Positions 47,180 through 58,290 of a DNA stretch of 64,000 bases are shown here, one piece after another. This DNA is from Phascolarctos cinereus. Taxonomy: Eukaryota > Chordata > Mammalia > Diprotodontia > Phascolarctidae. Location of the stretch: positions 786,001-850,000 of the forward strand of contig NW_018344185.1 in assembly GCF_002099425.1 (NCBI RefSeq). The letters run 5' to 3'. The notes under the pieces were generated by a model, which saw nothing but the letters and a program-made list of their open reading frames with translations, was not told the DNA's origin and did no database searches. The translations under genes were made by a program, and so were the position numbers. Each line of letters begins with the position of its first letter. The first letter of the stretch is position 1.

Positions 47180-47470
47180 GGATGGAGTTGGCCTTGAGAA
47201 TTTAGATTGATAATGGACTATGGGTCCATGGATATTGGTTTAAATGCTGGTCTGCCTGAAACCCTACCTACCTGCCAGCCCACCCACTGGGAAGACAGAA
47301 CTTCCTCTGATCCACAAGACTTCATAGACTGCTTAGATATTCTTTTCCAGACCTCTTTCTTTCCTTCTCCCAGCCCCACTGAATAAAGTTCTTGGACTTG
47401 AACACCACCCCATTTAAACTGCTTGTTTCTATCTGCATGACTCAAGACAACCAAATTCTGGGAAAACTCC
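47180..47470. other. GC-richer LTR-like block (tentative)
   Basis: Unlike its AT-rich surroundings this holds CCTACCTGCCAGCCCACCC, and CCCACTGAATAAAGTTCTTGG, where the AATAAA and following sequence resemble an LTR R/U5. No TG...CA ends or target duplication could be fixed. The overlapping minus-strand open frame is not recognised. Confidence 0.2.
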
Positions 47471-48309
47471 TTGTGCCTTTAGGAGTCATATAGAGTACAA
47501 ACAAGTACATCTGTAAGTCAATAGGAAAGAAAGGGAAACATTCGTTTAAAATGAAACTTTCAGAGGAAACCTATATTCCCAAGAGGAAGGCCAAAAAAGT
47601 GTGATACTACAAGGAAAGACATTTTCCTTCTCTTTCCTTCAGACAAATATATATAGTTCTGTCTGTGTATTCCAAAAGAGCAAGTAGATGGGGATTATAG
47701 GAGTGCATATGGCTTCCTGGTAGGGAATCTATTAGCTCTCTGTATTGTTGTCTGACCGTATATCATCCTAGAGGTTGTTTGTTTGATATAAATATATTTT
47801 AAAAAAATATTGGAGAGATTTGAGGTCATGTATAGTTAGATTTCACAAATCCCATCTGAAAGCTGTTTATCACCACTCATATTTCTCCCAGCAGGTATGA
47901 AATGGAGCAAATTGTTTAGTTATGAAGACTATATGATTAGGCACACTCTGGTCAATTTCAGGACTCAGAATGTTTTCTAGTTCATAAGTGTTAAAATATA
48001 TATATATTAAGATATAAAATAGTTTAAGAACTTTACTGAACTTACATGACTTCATTTAAATAAAGATAGTAGAATTTTGTGAAAAACATACCAATATTTA
48101 AACATCTTTAAATATGGGTTATTATGGCTAATTTAAAAAAATATATATATATATAATTATTAGATATATGCCATATCTCCAATACTTGATTATAAGATAT
48201 TACTTATCTTAACTTGTCCCTCCACTATGCCTAAGATTATTGTGTACAAAAATGTTCACTGACTGAATTATTTCATTTCTAATTTACTTTTATTAATAAC
48301 ATTAATATT

Positions 48310-48760
48310 TACAGAGAAGACTACTAAGTACTAGGGCAGACACAAAGAGACCCTGCTCTAATGGAACTTGTAGTTGTATATAGGAAAAAGGTAACTAACA
48401 GTCATATATAGAAAGGCACAAAACAAAATGCTATTTATGACTGAGTGGGAAAAGGTCTCAAGAAGGAATCAGGAAGTCTTCATGGAAGAGGTAGGCTTTT
48501 AAGGACATTTTGGAATTTTATTAGCAAAGGGGGAGAAAAGACCATTTAGTGTAGGTAAGGAAAGGTAAATAAGTTAAAAGTAACTGGAATATCAAGTGAA
48601 TTGGTGGGCATATATGAGGTAAAGCAGGAAATATAAGTAGGCACTAGAATATGAAAAAAAAACTGTGAAATGCAGCATTGAAGTTTGAACTTGAATTGGA
48701 GAGAATTTGGAGTCACTGGCATTTTTTGAGCTGAGGAGTCACCCTACCAATTCTATAGAT
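48310..48760 (-). mobile_element. L2 LINE, antisense
   Basis: CTACTAAGTACTAGGGCAGACAC, CCCTGCTCTAATGGAACTTGTAG, AGGAAGTCTTCATGGAAGAGGTAGG, and GAGCTGAGGAGTCACC follow the reverse L2 3' region. Confidence 0.7.
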
Positions 48761-49188
48761 AAGGAAAATTATCACTATACTTTATTATATCAGAATGATT
48801 CCACAGCTTACTATGATACTTCCTTAATACTCCTCATTAAAATAATTATGTAATTTCACTTGAACAAATTTTATCCTAATCACTATCTTCTCTGAACTCT
48901 CACATAAAAGAGATTTCAGTAAGTACAAATGCATCCAACTGACATTAACTCCTATTTTTGTTTTTGCCAGCTTCTTTGCTCTCGAAAAAAAAATGGAGTA
49001 TTCTAAAGAATTTCAACTTGACAAAGTGTTGAATATATAGAAACCAATGTTCTGACAATAAAATAAAAAATTTAGCCATATAAGTGATTTTCTCCTCTTC
49101 CTAATGACATCTATGTTTTGACTAGCTAATGGGCCTCTATGGAAGCTAGGTAGAAACGTTAGAAAAGTAAAGATTGGGATTACTTAGA

Positions 49189-49392
49189 TACATAAGCTAG
49201 GTCTGTGATTGATTTCATATTTAAGGGATTCTCTACTACAGGTGATGGCTTCTAACAGCTTCATGACACCTGAGTAGTGATTGGTTCTAAGGCAGTACTC
49301 AGGGATTAAGTCTTGGATCCCAATGTCTTGGAGACATTTCCAGGTCAATTCTGGCATGATTCCACTGCAGTCATTGTGGTATGTGGAGTCCT
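49189..49392 (-). other. Minus-strand exon-like open frame (unrecognised)
   Basis: On the - strand a canonical-looking acceptor TTTACTTTCCCCACAG ends at 49393. From there the frame is open for about 68 codons to a TAA. It starts DSTYHNDCSGIMPELTWKCL and continues QDIGIQDLIPEYCLRTNHYS. Reading in the same frame upstream of the acceptor soon hits a stop. I do not recognise the protein. Chance, an old repeat or a real antisense exon are all possible. Its average base composition is higher in GC than the flanks. Confidence 0.2.
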
Positions 49393-50292
49393 CTGTGGGG
49401 AAAGTAAAGTGTTAACTTAGCATCACATGCATTGGAGTTTTCTTAGGTCTGTATTTGATTTACCTAATATGTTTATAATATGGAATTTTCCTAGAATGGT
49501 ACAATAGGCAATCTAGGTTAGGGCAGAAATTGTCAATTTTTTTCCCCCATTATCATAACACTGCAGAGGATAGCTGTATATCACATTGCCCTGTTTTCTT
49601 ACTCTATGAAAAAACACAAAGAGACCAAATTCAGTTTATGCCCCTCAATGTTATATTAGACTTTCAAAGAATAGCAGAGCTATAGATAATGGTGAAAGCT
49701 AGCAGGTGGACGAGACTGACTCATTCCATTCATTTAACTTATAATTTGCCATTGACATCACCAAAGAATTATTCATAACCCTGAAGCCCAGTGAACTATT
49801 TAGGATGCCTGAAGGACTTCATATCTTAATTCGGCACATGGTGTTGACCAAAGAATTTGTCTTTATTTTAAAAGTAATTTAGCAAATTGCTTTGAGCAGA
49901 GGAAATAAGATCAATCTATAGATATATTGCATCTATCTATGTTGATTCTGATACAAATTTGTTTTACCTTAATTGATGAATGGATTAACTAATACTGGAG
50001 AAACAATATATAGAAAATGTTCATGTTAACCAGTGGATTTTCTCATATTAATAACAAACTGACTTTAGTTCTTTGCACAAATAATTTTAAAACTCTTCTT
50101 GCTTTCTCAACTTAAATGTTTATTATCGTTTTTCCTCAAAGCTACATAATGTTTTTGCTAGAAATTTGCATAGGCTAATTTTGTTATGTTGTGTTTAAGG
50201 TTCTGATATAATGGGCAATAAAGAAAGACATGTATCATAACTATTGCTATATAGTGCTGAATGTTTTATCTCAAAATTTGTGTCCAAAATAG

Positions 50293-50416
50293 AGAATATT
50301 ATATCACCATGGTGAAGTGGGTGAGCAATACTAAGACTGTAGTGAGATGGTTAAATAGACCTCAGAACATCTCCATTCTGACTGTCTGTGAGACAACTAC
50401 AGGAGCCTGTAGCAAA
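50293..50416 (+). CDS. DPP10: DPP10 internal exon d (REYYITMVKW...CETTTGACSK)
   Basis: This 124-nt exon enters in phase 2 and leaves in phase 0. The donor is a good GTGAGT. The acceptor is weak: the bases before it, TTTGTGTCCAAAATAG, are purine-rich just upstream of the AG. It encodes EYYITMVKWVSNTKTVVRW, LNRPQNISILTVCE and TTTGACSK. The sequon Asn-Ile-Ser falls at about human position 342. The two cysteines seven residues apart correspond to a conserved disulfide loop of the family (inference from DPP4). LNRPQ replaces human LNRAQ. Confidence 0.96.
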
Positions 50417-51264
50417 GTGAGTATGTCTTCTCTTCCTTGTTTCATTGAATTAGAGCTGTTTGATGTCCCCTTCCAGAGGGACGTCTGGAAACTTTTTTTC
50501 TATAAAATGATTAATATTTTAAATAGAAACACAAAGGAAATAAATGTGGGCTCCAAAATGAAATCATTGCAAGCCATGCCACTGAGAGTCCTTTGATCTT
50601 CACAGCTTCCTAGAAACAATGGAGAACAATGATCCGTTAGGGTCACAAAGAATATACTTTTCTTTTTCTTTTTTTTTTAATAAGATTATAGGCATAAAGG
50701 CCACATTTATTAATATCCTGGACTAGATAATAATAATCTTTTCCAAAGAATGAAGCTATTATCTTAAATAATTATTTGAACATTAATTAACCTAAGAATA
50801 ATTTTTATTTTTCTTTCTCTCTTCTCTGAACAAATGCTGTCTGTATAGTCTGCCATATTGGGGGAAAGGAAGTGAGGAGGCAGGTGATATTTATAAAATG
50901 TAATTTAAAAGGGGAAAATGACTTTGTTATTCAAATGAGCCTAAAAAGGCAATTAAAAAGTTGAATTTAATTTTAAAAATTGGTTCTATTGAATTTTAAT
51001 TCATTCTCCCCTCCTTTTACCCACACCAAAATAAAAGGGTTTACATAGGAAAAGTCTACATCTCTATTACCTATGGCTACTACTAGAAGATAAGGTGGGT
51101 AGATGACAATTAAATTAAATGATTTCACTTTTTGTTGCTACTAAAAGAACTACTTACAATGTCCAATCAATCAAACCATTTTGCAGCAGTATATGGGCAT
51201 GTATGTTCTCATGCACATATTTACATGTGGATGACATGACAGATACACACTTACAAAAGTTGGC

Positions 51265-51400
51265 AATATACTATATATGTATGTATACTCTATATGTATA
51301 TATACACTCACATATACTATACACAGATACTTTTGAGAAATCAAGAAATTCAGATATATATATATGTGTGTGTATATATGTATATATATTTCCCTCTATA
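51265..51400. repeat. TATG/TATA/CA microsatellite cluster
   Basis: ATATATGTATGTATAC, ACTCACATATAC, and ATATATATGTGTGTGTATATATG. Confidence 0.9.
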
Positions 51401-51509
51401 TGTTACATACACTTAAAATGTCGACTATATACAAATATAACAATTAAATGTATTTCTTCAGATATATAAATTTGTCATTTATATGTACTTTTAAAAGTTG
51501 GAGAGAGAT

Positions 51510-51645
51510 ATACATATAGTTATTGTATATATGTATGCATACATGTGTGTATATATATTATATAATTAAACAAGTATGAAATATGTATATATATATACCC
51601 TGCACATACACACATACACACAATCATATATACATGTATGCAAGT
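51510..51645. repeat. TATG/TATA/CA microsatellite cluster
   Basis: TATATGTATGCATACATGTGTGTATATATA followed by ATATATATACCC and ACACATACACACAC-type sequence. Confidence 0.9.
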
Positions 51646-52273
51646 GCCAAATTTTGTTTCCATCTGATCATGACAAAAAACGTTCCTTTTTTCTTTACTA
51701 AGTAACTTAATAACTAGATATATAGTCACTAGATGAACAAAAGCAAACTGAAAATAAACTGAAACTAAACTTTAGTTATTCTAGCATTAAGAGAAAGAGA
51801 AAAATAATTTCTTTCCCATTGCAATTATGTGCTTTAGCAAAGAGTAAAAGCATAAATAAAGTAGATTCACACATGTAGACAATACCAAACTTATCCTTCA
51901 TTAATAGAACAATTGCAACTCTCCCTTATATTTTGCCTGAGTAGAACAGGCCTCTCACATCTCAGATTTAATTGTTGCTATTGTTAATGTGTCATACAGA
52001 TTCTCATATACAATAAAAAATGAGTTATTTACTTCAAGGTGTCCATATTATCTTTATTAGAGATTCCAAACTACTCAACTTTTTATGATGTTTTGCATGT
52101 ATTGTCAATTAATGTGCATGTTCAAGAAAATTTTAGAAAATTGTCGAAGGAAATTGGCCAGTGATGAACATTCTTATTATAGATTAGAATGCATAGTTAC
52201 ATATTCAATTACAGTTCTGTTTGCTGGAGAATAACAATATGTCTAAAGAACAATGAACATTTTGAAGGGTTAG

Positions 52274-52391
52274 AATGGGTGGGGAACCTGCAGACTTGAG
52301 GTCACGTGTACCCTCAACATCCTCAAGTGCAGCCCTTTCTTGAGGACCTAAAGGGCCACATGTCAAGGCCACAAGTTCCACATTCCTGGAA
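52274..52391. mobile_element. Palindromic DNA-transposon-like relic (hAT-type MITE, inferred)
   Basis: The left arm GGTGGGGAACCTGCAGACTTGAGGTCAC...CCTCAA pairs with the right arm TTGAGGACCTAAAGGGCCACATG...AGTTCC over about 45 bp each, with a loop of ~12 bp. GC content is well above the surroundings. The GGTGGGGAACCTG terminus and the 'gaggacctaRagggccacatg' core are those of a widespread mammalian non-autonomous hAT-like palindrome as I remember it. An 8-bp target duplication is no longer clear. Confidence 0.5.
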
Positions 52392-53505
52392 ACTTTAGAA
52401 TGTCAAATACTCTCCTCTACTTCTACTTACTAGATATCACCAATAGATGTATGGCTACAACTGACTATATTCTGAACATTGAAATACGTGTGCCAGTGTC
52501 TCCACTATGTACACCTCAAATTATCCTGTCATATTAGAAGGGATTTTCAAGAAAAAGAGCTCATCCATTACTAACTGTTGTTAGTAGCGTGGCAATATCC
52601 TGGAACTGCCCATGGCTAACAGTGACATGAAGAGCCACTGTTGTAACTCTTAGCCATACTCTGTATAATTCTGGATTATAGTAGACCAGTTTTTATAAGG
52701 TTATTGTTTGCCTGGTGATAAAGTTATATTTATATTGAAGGTTAATAAAGATTTGGACAAAATAATGCAACATAGGTGAACAATGCCATTTATGCATAGT
52801 TCATTATAATAGTTGAAAAATAGTAACAGGTGAAAAGATAGTGTTGTAGAATGAGAGAACTGATTTCCTAAATCATTACTAATAATAAGCAGTTTTAAAT
52901 ATTAGGTAGAATATTATTCTTATAGAATAAATGTTTCTGAGGATTAAGTTGCCAGATTTCAATATATCAGGACAAAACTTTTGTCCGTGAAGCACCAAAT
53001 GTGAACAAAATGCACATAAACATTGCCGTGAGTTATTGACAAGTTTCCAAATTATGTTATCTTGTTTGAATCAACATTTTTGTCCTCTCTCCTATTACAG
53101 AAATATATAAACCTTTCATAAAGTAGATTTTTTAATGAAGGTATAGTATTTAAAACTCTTAAAACTGAAACATTACCCACAAAAAATGAATGGTTTATAC
53201 TGAGAGTGAAACTGAGTAATGTCCATATCTACATTTTAATCCTAGTTGTTGCCAACTTCTTTTGAAGAGCCTAATAATTTTTACTTGACAGATGAAGCCT
53301 AGAGGTGAAAATACAAAATACAAAATTGGTAGGGGTTTAAAGGCACTTTATCTTAAGTAATCAAAGGAATCTTAAGGAAAAAAAAAGACTTCTGTCTAGT
53401 GGTATCCTGCTTAAAATTCTGAAAGAATTCAGTAAAGAGCTGTGTTCATAGTTAAATGATCATGTAATCACCATTTCCTATTTAAGCATTCAGTTGCTCT
53501 TGTTT

Positions 53506-53522
53506 TGTTGTTGTTGTTGTTT
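53506..53522. repeat. short (GTT)n run
   Basis: TTGTTGTTGTTGTTG, about 150 bp before the microexon. Confidence 0.85.
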
Positions 53523-53668
53523 TAAATGTCACTAGGGTCAAAAGACTTTTTCTAGTACTCTGTAGTAATTGAATAGGAAAAAATAAACCTAACAACAACA
53601 AAAAATCACACTGATGAATGCAAGTATAAGTTTGTAGATGTCTCATGGAATAAATTGTTTCTTTTCAG

Positions 53669-53707
53669 AAATATGAAATGACATCAGATGTGTGGCTTTC
53701 TAAACAG
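53669..53707 (+). CDS. DPP10: DPP10 39-nt microexon (KYEMTSDVWLSKQ)
   Basis: This is a 39-nt in-frame exon (phase 0 to phase 0, 13 codons). It has a strong acceptor (TTGTTTCTTTTCAG) and a weaker donor, GTACAG. It reads KYEMTSDVWLSKQ, and human DPP10 has KYEMTSDTWLSQQ at this place. Because both ends are in phase 0, skipping would remove 13 residues without a frameshift. I therefore infer it could be a cassette exon, though nothing in the sequence proves that. Confidence 0.95.
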
Positions 53708-54339
53708 GTACAGTATGTGTGGTATCTTAACTTCTTAACTGATAGCCATTTGAGCTGTCTCATTTATCCAACTCTTTCTGATGAGTTCTATTTAATCTGA
53801 TTTTAAAAACTGTACCAGTTAGGCAAAACTAAAAAAATGTCCTAATCTAATCAAAGTTGAATAGAAATAAAGCCTCTTTCTTTTAAAACTTGATTTTGAA
53901 TATTTTTTTTTACTTTTCCTTTTATGTTAGTCTCAATATTTATATGTACATATAGTTATATATTTATATAAAGTTAGATATCTAGCTAGATATATGTCGA
54001 CCTTAATTGTATGTACACATGAATGTATGTATAATGACATGTACACATGTTACATATATAATATAGACTTTAAATGCTCTACTTGTGAAGGCGTATAAAA
54101 AGAAATATATGATTTATTATTGTTGTCATGGGGCACACAAGGTAGAGGAAAAAGCTGAGATGATAATAAAATAAATACTACTTTGGCCAAAAAAACCGGG
54201 TTTAAGGTTTAACCTAACCAGATGGGTGGATTAAATTAGTCAAATAAACTTTTTTTTTAATCTCCCCCAGGAAATAACAGTACTTCACATGCTCTTAATA
54301 GGAGCTTCATAAATTTTGAAAGAATAAATGAACCTAATT

Positions 54340-54490
54340 CCACCTGTGTTTTCACAGGTGAGGCAATTGAGGCCCTGCCAGGTTAAGTGGCTTTCCTAAA
54401 GTCAAACATCTAATTAGTAGCACAGCTAAGATGTGATCCCAAGTCTTCTGGGCAAATCCCTAAGTAAGAATTCTAGTGCCTAAAACAAAA
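54340..54490 (-). mobile_element. CORE-SINE/MIR, antisense
   Basis: TTTTCACAGGTGAGGCAATTGAGGCCCTGCCAGGTTAAGTGGC followed by CACAGCTAAGATGTGATCCCAAG and CTAGTGCC, reverse MIR order. Confidence 0.75.
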
Positions 54491-56084
54491 CCAGGTGAGA
54501 AGAATAGCAAATAGGGAATACAGGATGCACTAGTAAGGTACTGGAGGTGGGGAGAGGAGCCTTATGGCTCAGAGAATCTTTCTCCAGCTTCAGATGGGTA
54601 CTGACAGCAATGTGGTGATAGTTTAAGGTTCCTATAAGGGGGATTGGATTCCACAGAAATAGCAACATATTAAATGAACCCTGTTGGGGAGGATGCTGCA
54701 AAGTAGAGGAATGTTAGGCAGAAAAAACTCTTTAGTGAACAAATTTGCCTCTTGTTTATAAAGCCATAATTTGTTTACTAAGGGTTTATAAACTGTATTC
54801 TAGTCACAACTTTATGTCTGACTTCTAGTCCAGTGCTATTTTTACTACACTACATGACGACATCTTGAGCAAATATTAATTTAACACAACCATTTCCCAG
54901 GGGGTTTATAATTATTTCCTAAGGAGAAAGGACTAATAGGTATAAAATTTATTAAAATTACTAGTACTTACAAAGATAAATAATGGTTCCATTTTTTGTG
55001 TTTAGATCTTCATGATTTTGTGCAAAGGTCATTATTTTTGTTCTTATTTATGGAGTAAACAAGCTAATGTAATAAGTTTTGAGGTTGATTTAAAATTTTG
55101 GTTGCTAAATAAGTCTATTTGCAGGCATTCTAAAAAAATACACTTAGTTAAAGTAATATTCAAAAAGTAGTCAGAATCAGTTTTCCACTTTTCATAAAAT
55201 TGAGTTGGATACCAAAAGCAAAAAAAAATAAATTCAGTACACTCATGCTGTTTACACTTACCTAATTTTTTCCCTGCCTGATTTTTTTTTACATGTAGCA
55301 CAAATGTACATCATCTTTTGGAATGTGCTATCTGCAGTTTATTTACTCCAGATGTAGCTATTCATGATGGTATATTTTTTTTTGGTAGTCAAAACAACTA
55401 ATTCACAGCTATATAGATAGAGAATGGGAAGATTTACTCTTATGACTTTTTATTCTTTTTGCTTATTGCTTTTGGGAGGAGTTCTTTTTTTATCTAACTT
55501 TATGCAAAGTGGAAAATTAAGCCTGATATTATAAGCCAGCTATAATAACAAGAGAAACATAAAAGTAAATCCCAAATTGTGTTCATTAAGTTAACACTTT
55601 GGTCAAAGAGGAGAAAATGGTCAAAATAATGTTATCAAATCCTGTGATAAGACAAAACTATACAGAAATATTTCCTGAGCAGATACTATTTCACAGAGCA
55701 GTAGCAAACACTGATAACAAATATGCTTAGTTGAAATTATAGCATATTTATCAATTGATAGAGTCTATGAAATAGGTTAAATCCTATAAAGCTACCAAAA
55801 GGCATTTCCCAGACAATACACACAAAACTAAGCCAGCAATGTGATGCAAAAGAAGCATTAGACAAATGCACTAAAAAATTGTTGTTTGAATCCTCTTTGC
55901 CACTGGGATTGTCTTTAATGTTTTTTTTCTTTTTTTAATGAAGCAGATCAACTTTCCTAACCAATAATTTATTGAATTAAAAAAAACAACAACCAATTTA
56001 TTCATTTATGCAATAGTAGCATTGTTATCTGAATTCAATCAGATACAAAGAGGACTTTTTTTTAATTTCAGGTCTCATTTCACA

Positions 56085-56325
56085 TATATTTTACTTTATT
56101 TTTAAAGCTTTTTCCATATACAATCTTATTTGATTCTCACAACTTTTCTGTTACAGTAGGCTCTATTATTATCCTCATTTTACTTACGAAAATTTTACTT
56201 ATTATTCTGATTTCACAAATTGAGTTTTGAAGCAGTCATGCAACTTTTTCAGGTTAAGAAATCTAGTAAGTGTCACCAGTAGGATTCCAATATAGGTCCT
56301 TCTGACTCCCAAGCCCCAAAGATTG
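56085..56325 (-). mobile_element. CORE-SINE/MIR, antisense
   Basis: TTATTTGATTCTCACAACTTTTCTG, TATTATTATCCTCATTTTAC, and TCTAGTAAGTGTCACCAGTAGGATTCCAATATAGG, GACTCCCAAGCCCC, reverse MIR order. Confidence 0.75.
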
Positions 56326-56529
56326 TTGTGAAAGACATTTTGTGTTGCTAAATGCTATACTAAAAAGATAAAGTCATAACTTTGCTCCTGGACTCTAAAG
56401 TAATTGAAAACTCCTAATTATTGCATTAGATCTATATTAGCTACTGTGGGAATAATACAAAAGATATATTCAACCAACCAAGCCAACATTTTGGTTAATG
56501 CTCAGATTTCATTGAGTGCGATGGACTGT

Positions 56530-56790
56530 CCTGTTAGGTGGAAAGCAGTACAGCAAATCCACAGAAACAGATAGTGAGAAAGTTCTTGGTTTGAGCAGCA
56601 AAACATTGTATGTTGCCATACTTGGAGTGCTGGCCTTTCTTAAAAAGAATGGGTGGAAATATGAAAATTCAATTCAATCTGTAACTTTTCCATACTACCT
56701 TTAAATTAGCATAGAAGTGTATCAGAATGGACCTCACCCAAGGACCTGTAAAACAATAACTATTTTCCTGTCTCACCCAAACCTGAGGTC
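56530..56790 (+). repeat. Unidentified repeat, inverted-pair arm 1
   Basis: Contains CCACAGAAACAGATAGTGAG, GAGCAGCAAAACATTGTATG, TATGAAAATTCAATTCAATC and TATCAGAATGGACCTCACCC. The reverse complement of 58980-59215 aligns along its whole length at roughly 80% identity by eye, with small gaps. The two arms therefore belong to one unnamed family or are the two ends of one element. The open frames on the two arms give similar peptides only because the DNA is related. Confidence 0.7.
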
Positions 56791-56949
56791 AGAGTAGTGT
56801 GGTAGAAAGGGCAAGTGAGGTGTTGTTAAACAGATCCCTCTCACCTTTACTCTCATGTGGCTTGTGTTCTGTGCTGTGGAGAGCAAATTCAAATTTAGTT
56901 ATCTTTGTTAACCTTGTACTACTCATCCACCGTTATCATTGTTTTTCCT

Positions 56950-57190
56950 TTTTTCTTGAGGAAGACCATGACATCCAGAAGGTAATGCCATGACATGCAA
57001 GTGAACTGGATTTAGGTCAGAGAGGGCTGTGCAAAGTCACTAGCTTCACTTTCTCTTCCAGAGCCACCTGGATCCAGTGGTGAGATCTAGGAGGACTGGA
57101 GATGGCCTGGGGATACAGTTGGGAGACCTTGGCCCTTTTTAAGCTAAGGTCTTTAACAGGTCTTAGTTTGCCTGAGGCAACTCCCATGCA
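56950..57190 (+). mobile_element. RTESINE1-like SINE, copy 1
   Basis: GAGGAAGACCATGACATCCAG, GGTAATGCCATGACATGCAAGTG, AGAGAGGGCTGTGCAAAGTCAC and CTCTTCCAGAGCCACCTGGATCCAGTGG. The sequence order is that of a common marsupial SINE thought to be mobilised by RTE LINEs. The family name is from memory. It continues to TAAGCTAAGGTCTTTAACAGGTC. Confidence 0.65.
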
Positions 57191-57508
57191 AAGAATGGCC
57201 TCTATTACCTACTCAAAAAAATCAGTCTGGGAGGGGAACACCCTCAGGGTTTCTGGCCTAAACCAAAATAAGTGCTATTTACATTCACTCTGACCAATCT
57301 GGGCCCAAACAATGACCAAGTGGGTTTGGTCTGAGACCTATTGTTAAGCAATCAATGAGACCCAGAGTGAATTGGGTTTAAACCCTGTTGCTTAAGAAAG
57401 AAATCTAGCCAGTAAACTCCAAGATATCTAGAGGTTTCAGAGATCAAAATTTACATGCCTTTGGGCAGAGCTCCTGTAGGTAAGGGTATGATATTCTATG
57501 TGAACATA

Positions 57509-57677
57509 AGGAAGGAAGGAAGGAAGGAAGGAGGAAGGAAGGAAGGAAGGAAGGAAGGAAGGAAGGAAGGAAGGAAGGAAGGAAGGAAGGAAGGAAGGAA
57601 GGAAGGAAGGGAGGGAGGGAGGGAGGGAGGGAGGGAGGGAGGGAGGGAGGAAGGAAGGAAGGAAGGAAGGAAGGAAA
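57509..57677. repeat. (GGAA)n and (GGGA)n microsatellite
   Basis: About 165 bp: GGAA units, a central block of GGGA units (57609-57650), then GGAA again. This accounts for the overlapping Lys/Glu/Gly-rich and Ser/Phe/Pro-rich open frames. Confidence 0.98.
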
Positions 57678-57689
57678 GAAAAAGCTGTG

Positions 57690-58290
57690 TTGCCCAGACT
57701 GGCCAGTTCCAGTTGAGTCCTGTGAAAAATGATTTCTCTTGGTAATCAGTGTCTTGGAGACTCAAAGTTCCACCCTGACAGCCTTCTGTCCAAAGTTGTT
57801 CAGAAGGACATCTGATAATGATATTGCATTGAATCTCCTTATCTTGGTCAAACTCCAAACTAGGCCTGAATTGATTTTATCCTACTCAGGTTTGGGTGGA
57901 GACAGACTCCCAAGACTGGGGGTGGTATTTCCTTTGATGGCAAGCTATATTCCCCCCCCTACCCATCCTACCGCTCCCATCCCCCCATCCCCCCCAAATA
58001 AATGATCTGAAGTACATTCTCAAGACCTTATTTTAATATGACCCACCTTCTGGGACCTATTCTTCGAAGAGCATATAAGGCTGTACCCCAAAATCCCAAC
58101 CCAAGCCAGTTCTGAACTGCTCCCCTTATGGTGAGCCCAGTTTTGGACTGAACTCCCACACAATGCATGTAAAGCCAGACTGAGAGAAATTAAACTGTGG
58201 ACACATGTACCCTAATTTCATTTGTCTCCTTCTTAGAATAAATAAACTGGGGTTCATAGTCCCCAGTGGGGCAGCTTCTACCACTACTCG
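57690..58290 (+). mobile_element. Probable LTR of an endogenous retrovirus (boundaries unresolved)
   Basis: A GC-richer block with a promoter-like GCATATAAGGC at ~58070 and AATAAATAAA at ~58236, followed by CTGGGGTTC. The spacing fits U3-R-U5 on the + strand. A C-rich run (57950-58000) lies in the U3 part. I could not fix TG...CA ends or a target duplication, so family and exact span are open. A second RTESINE1-like copy starts at its right edge. It is a single LTR-like block with no internal genes seen. Confidence 0.4.

Larger units (their letters stand above)
42302..50292 (+). other. DPP10: DPP10 intron c-d (7991 bp)
   Basis: Phase 2 intron. Recognised content is a WSINE1 (44718), two CORE-SINEs (46.15 and 46.34 kb), an LTR-like GC-richer block (47180-47470), an L2 (48310) and a minus-strand exon-like ORF (49189-49392). 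The stretches 42310-44700, 44870-46140, 46530-47170, 47480-48300, 48770-49180 and 49410-50290 look like unique AT-rich intron with nothing I can name. Confidence 0.9.
50417..53668 (+). other. DPP10: DPP10 intron d-e (3252 bp)
   Basis: Phase 0 intron. It holds TATG/CACA microsatellite sequence (51265-51645) and a palindromic DNA-transposon-like relic (52274-52391). A (GTT)n run lies near 53506-53522. The stretches 50420-51260, 51650-52270 and 52400-53660 show nothing else that I recognise. Confidence 0.9.

Noticed and set aside
50261-50596. 111-codon open frame as a gene of its own
   Set aside because: It is DPP10 exon d (50293-50416) with chance extensions into both introns.
57455-57858. Gly/Arg/Lys-rich and Ser/Phe/Pro-rich frames on opposite strands
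   Set aside because: Translations of the GGAA/GGGA microsatellite.
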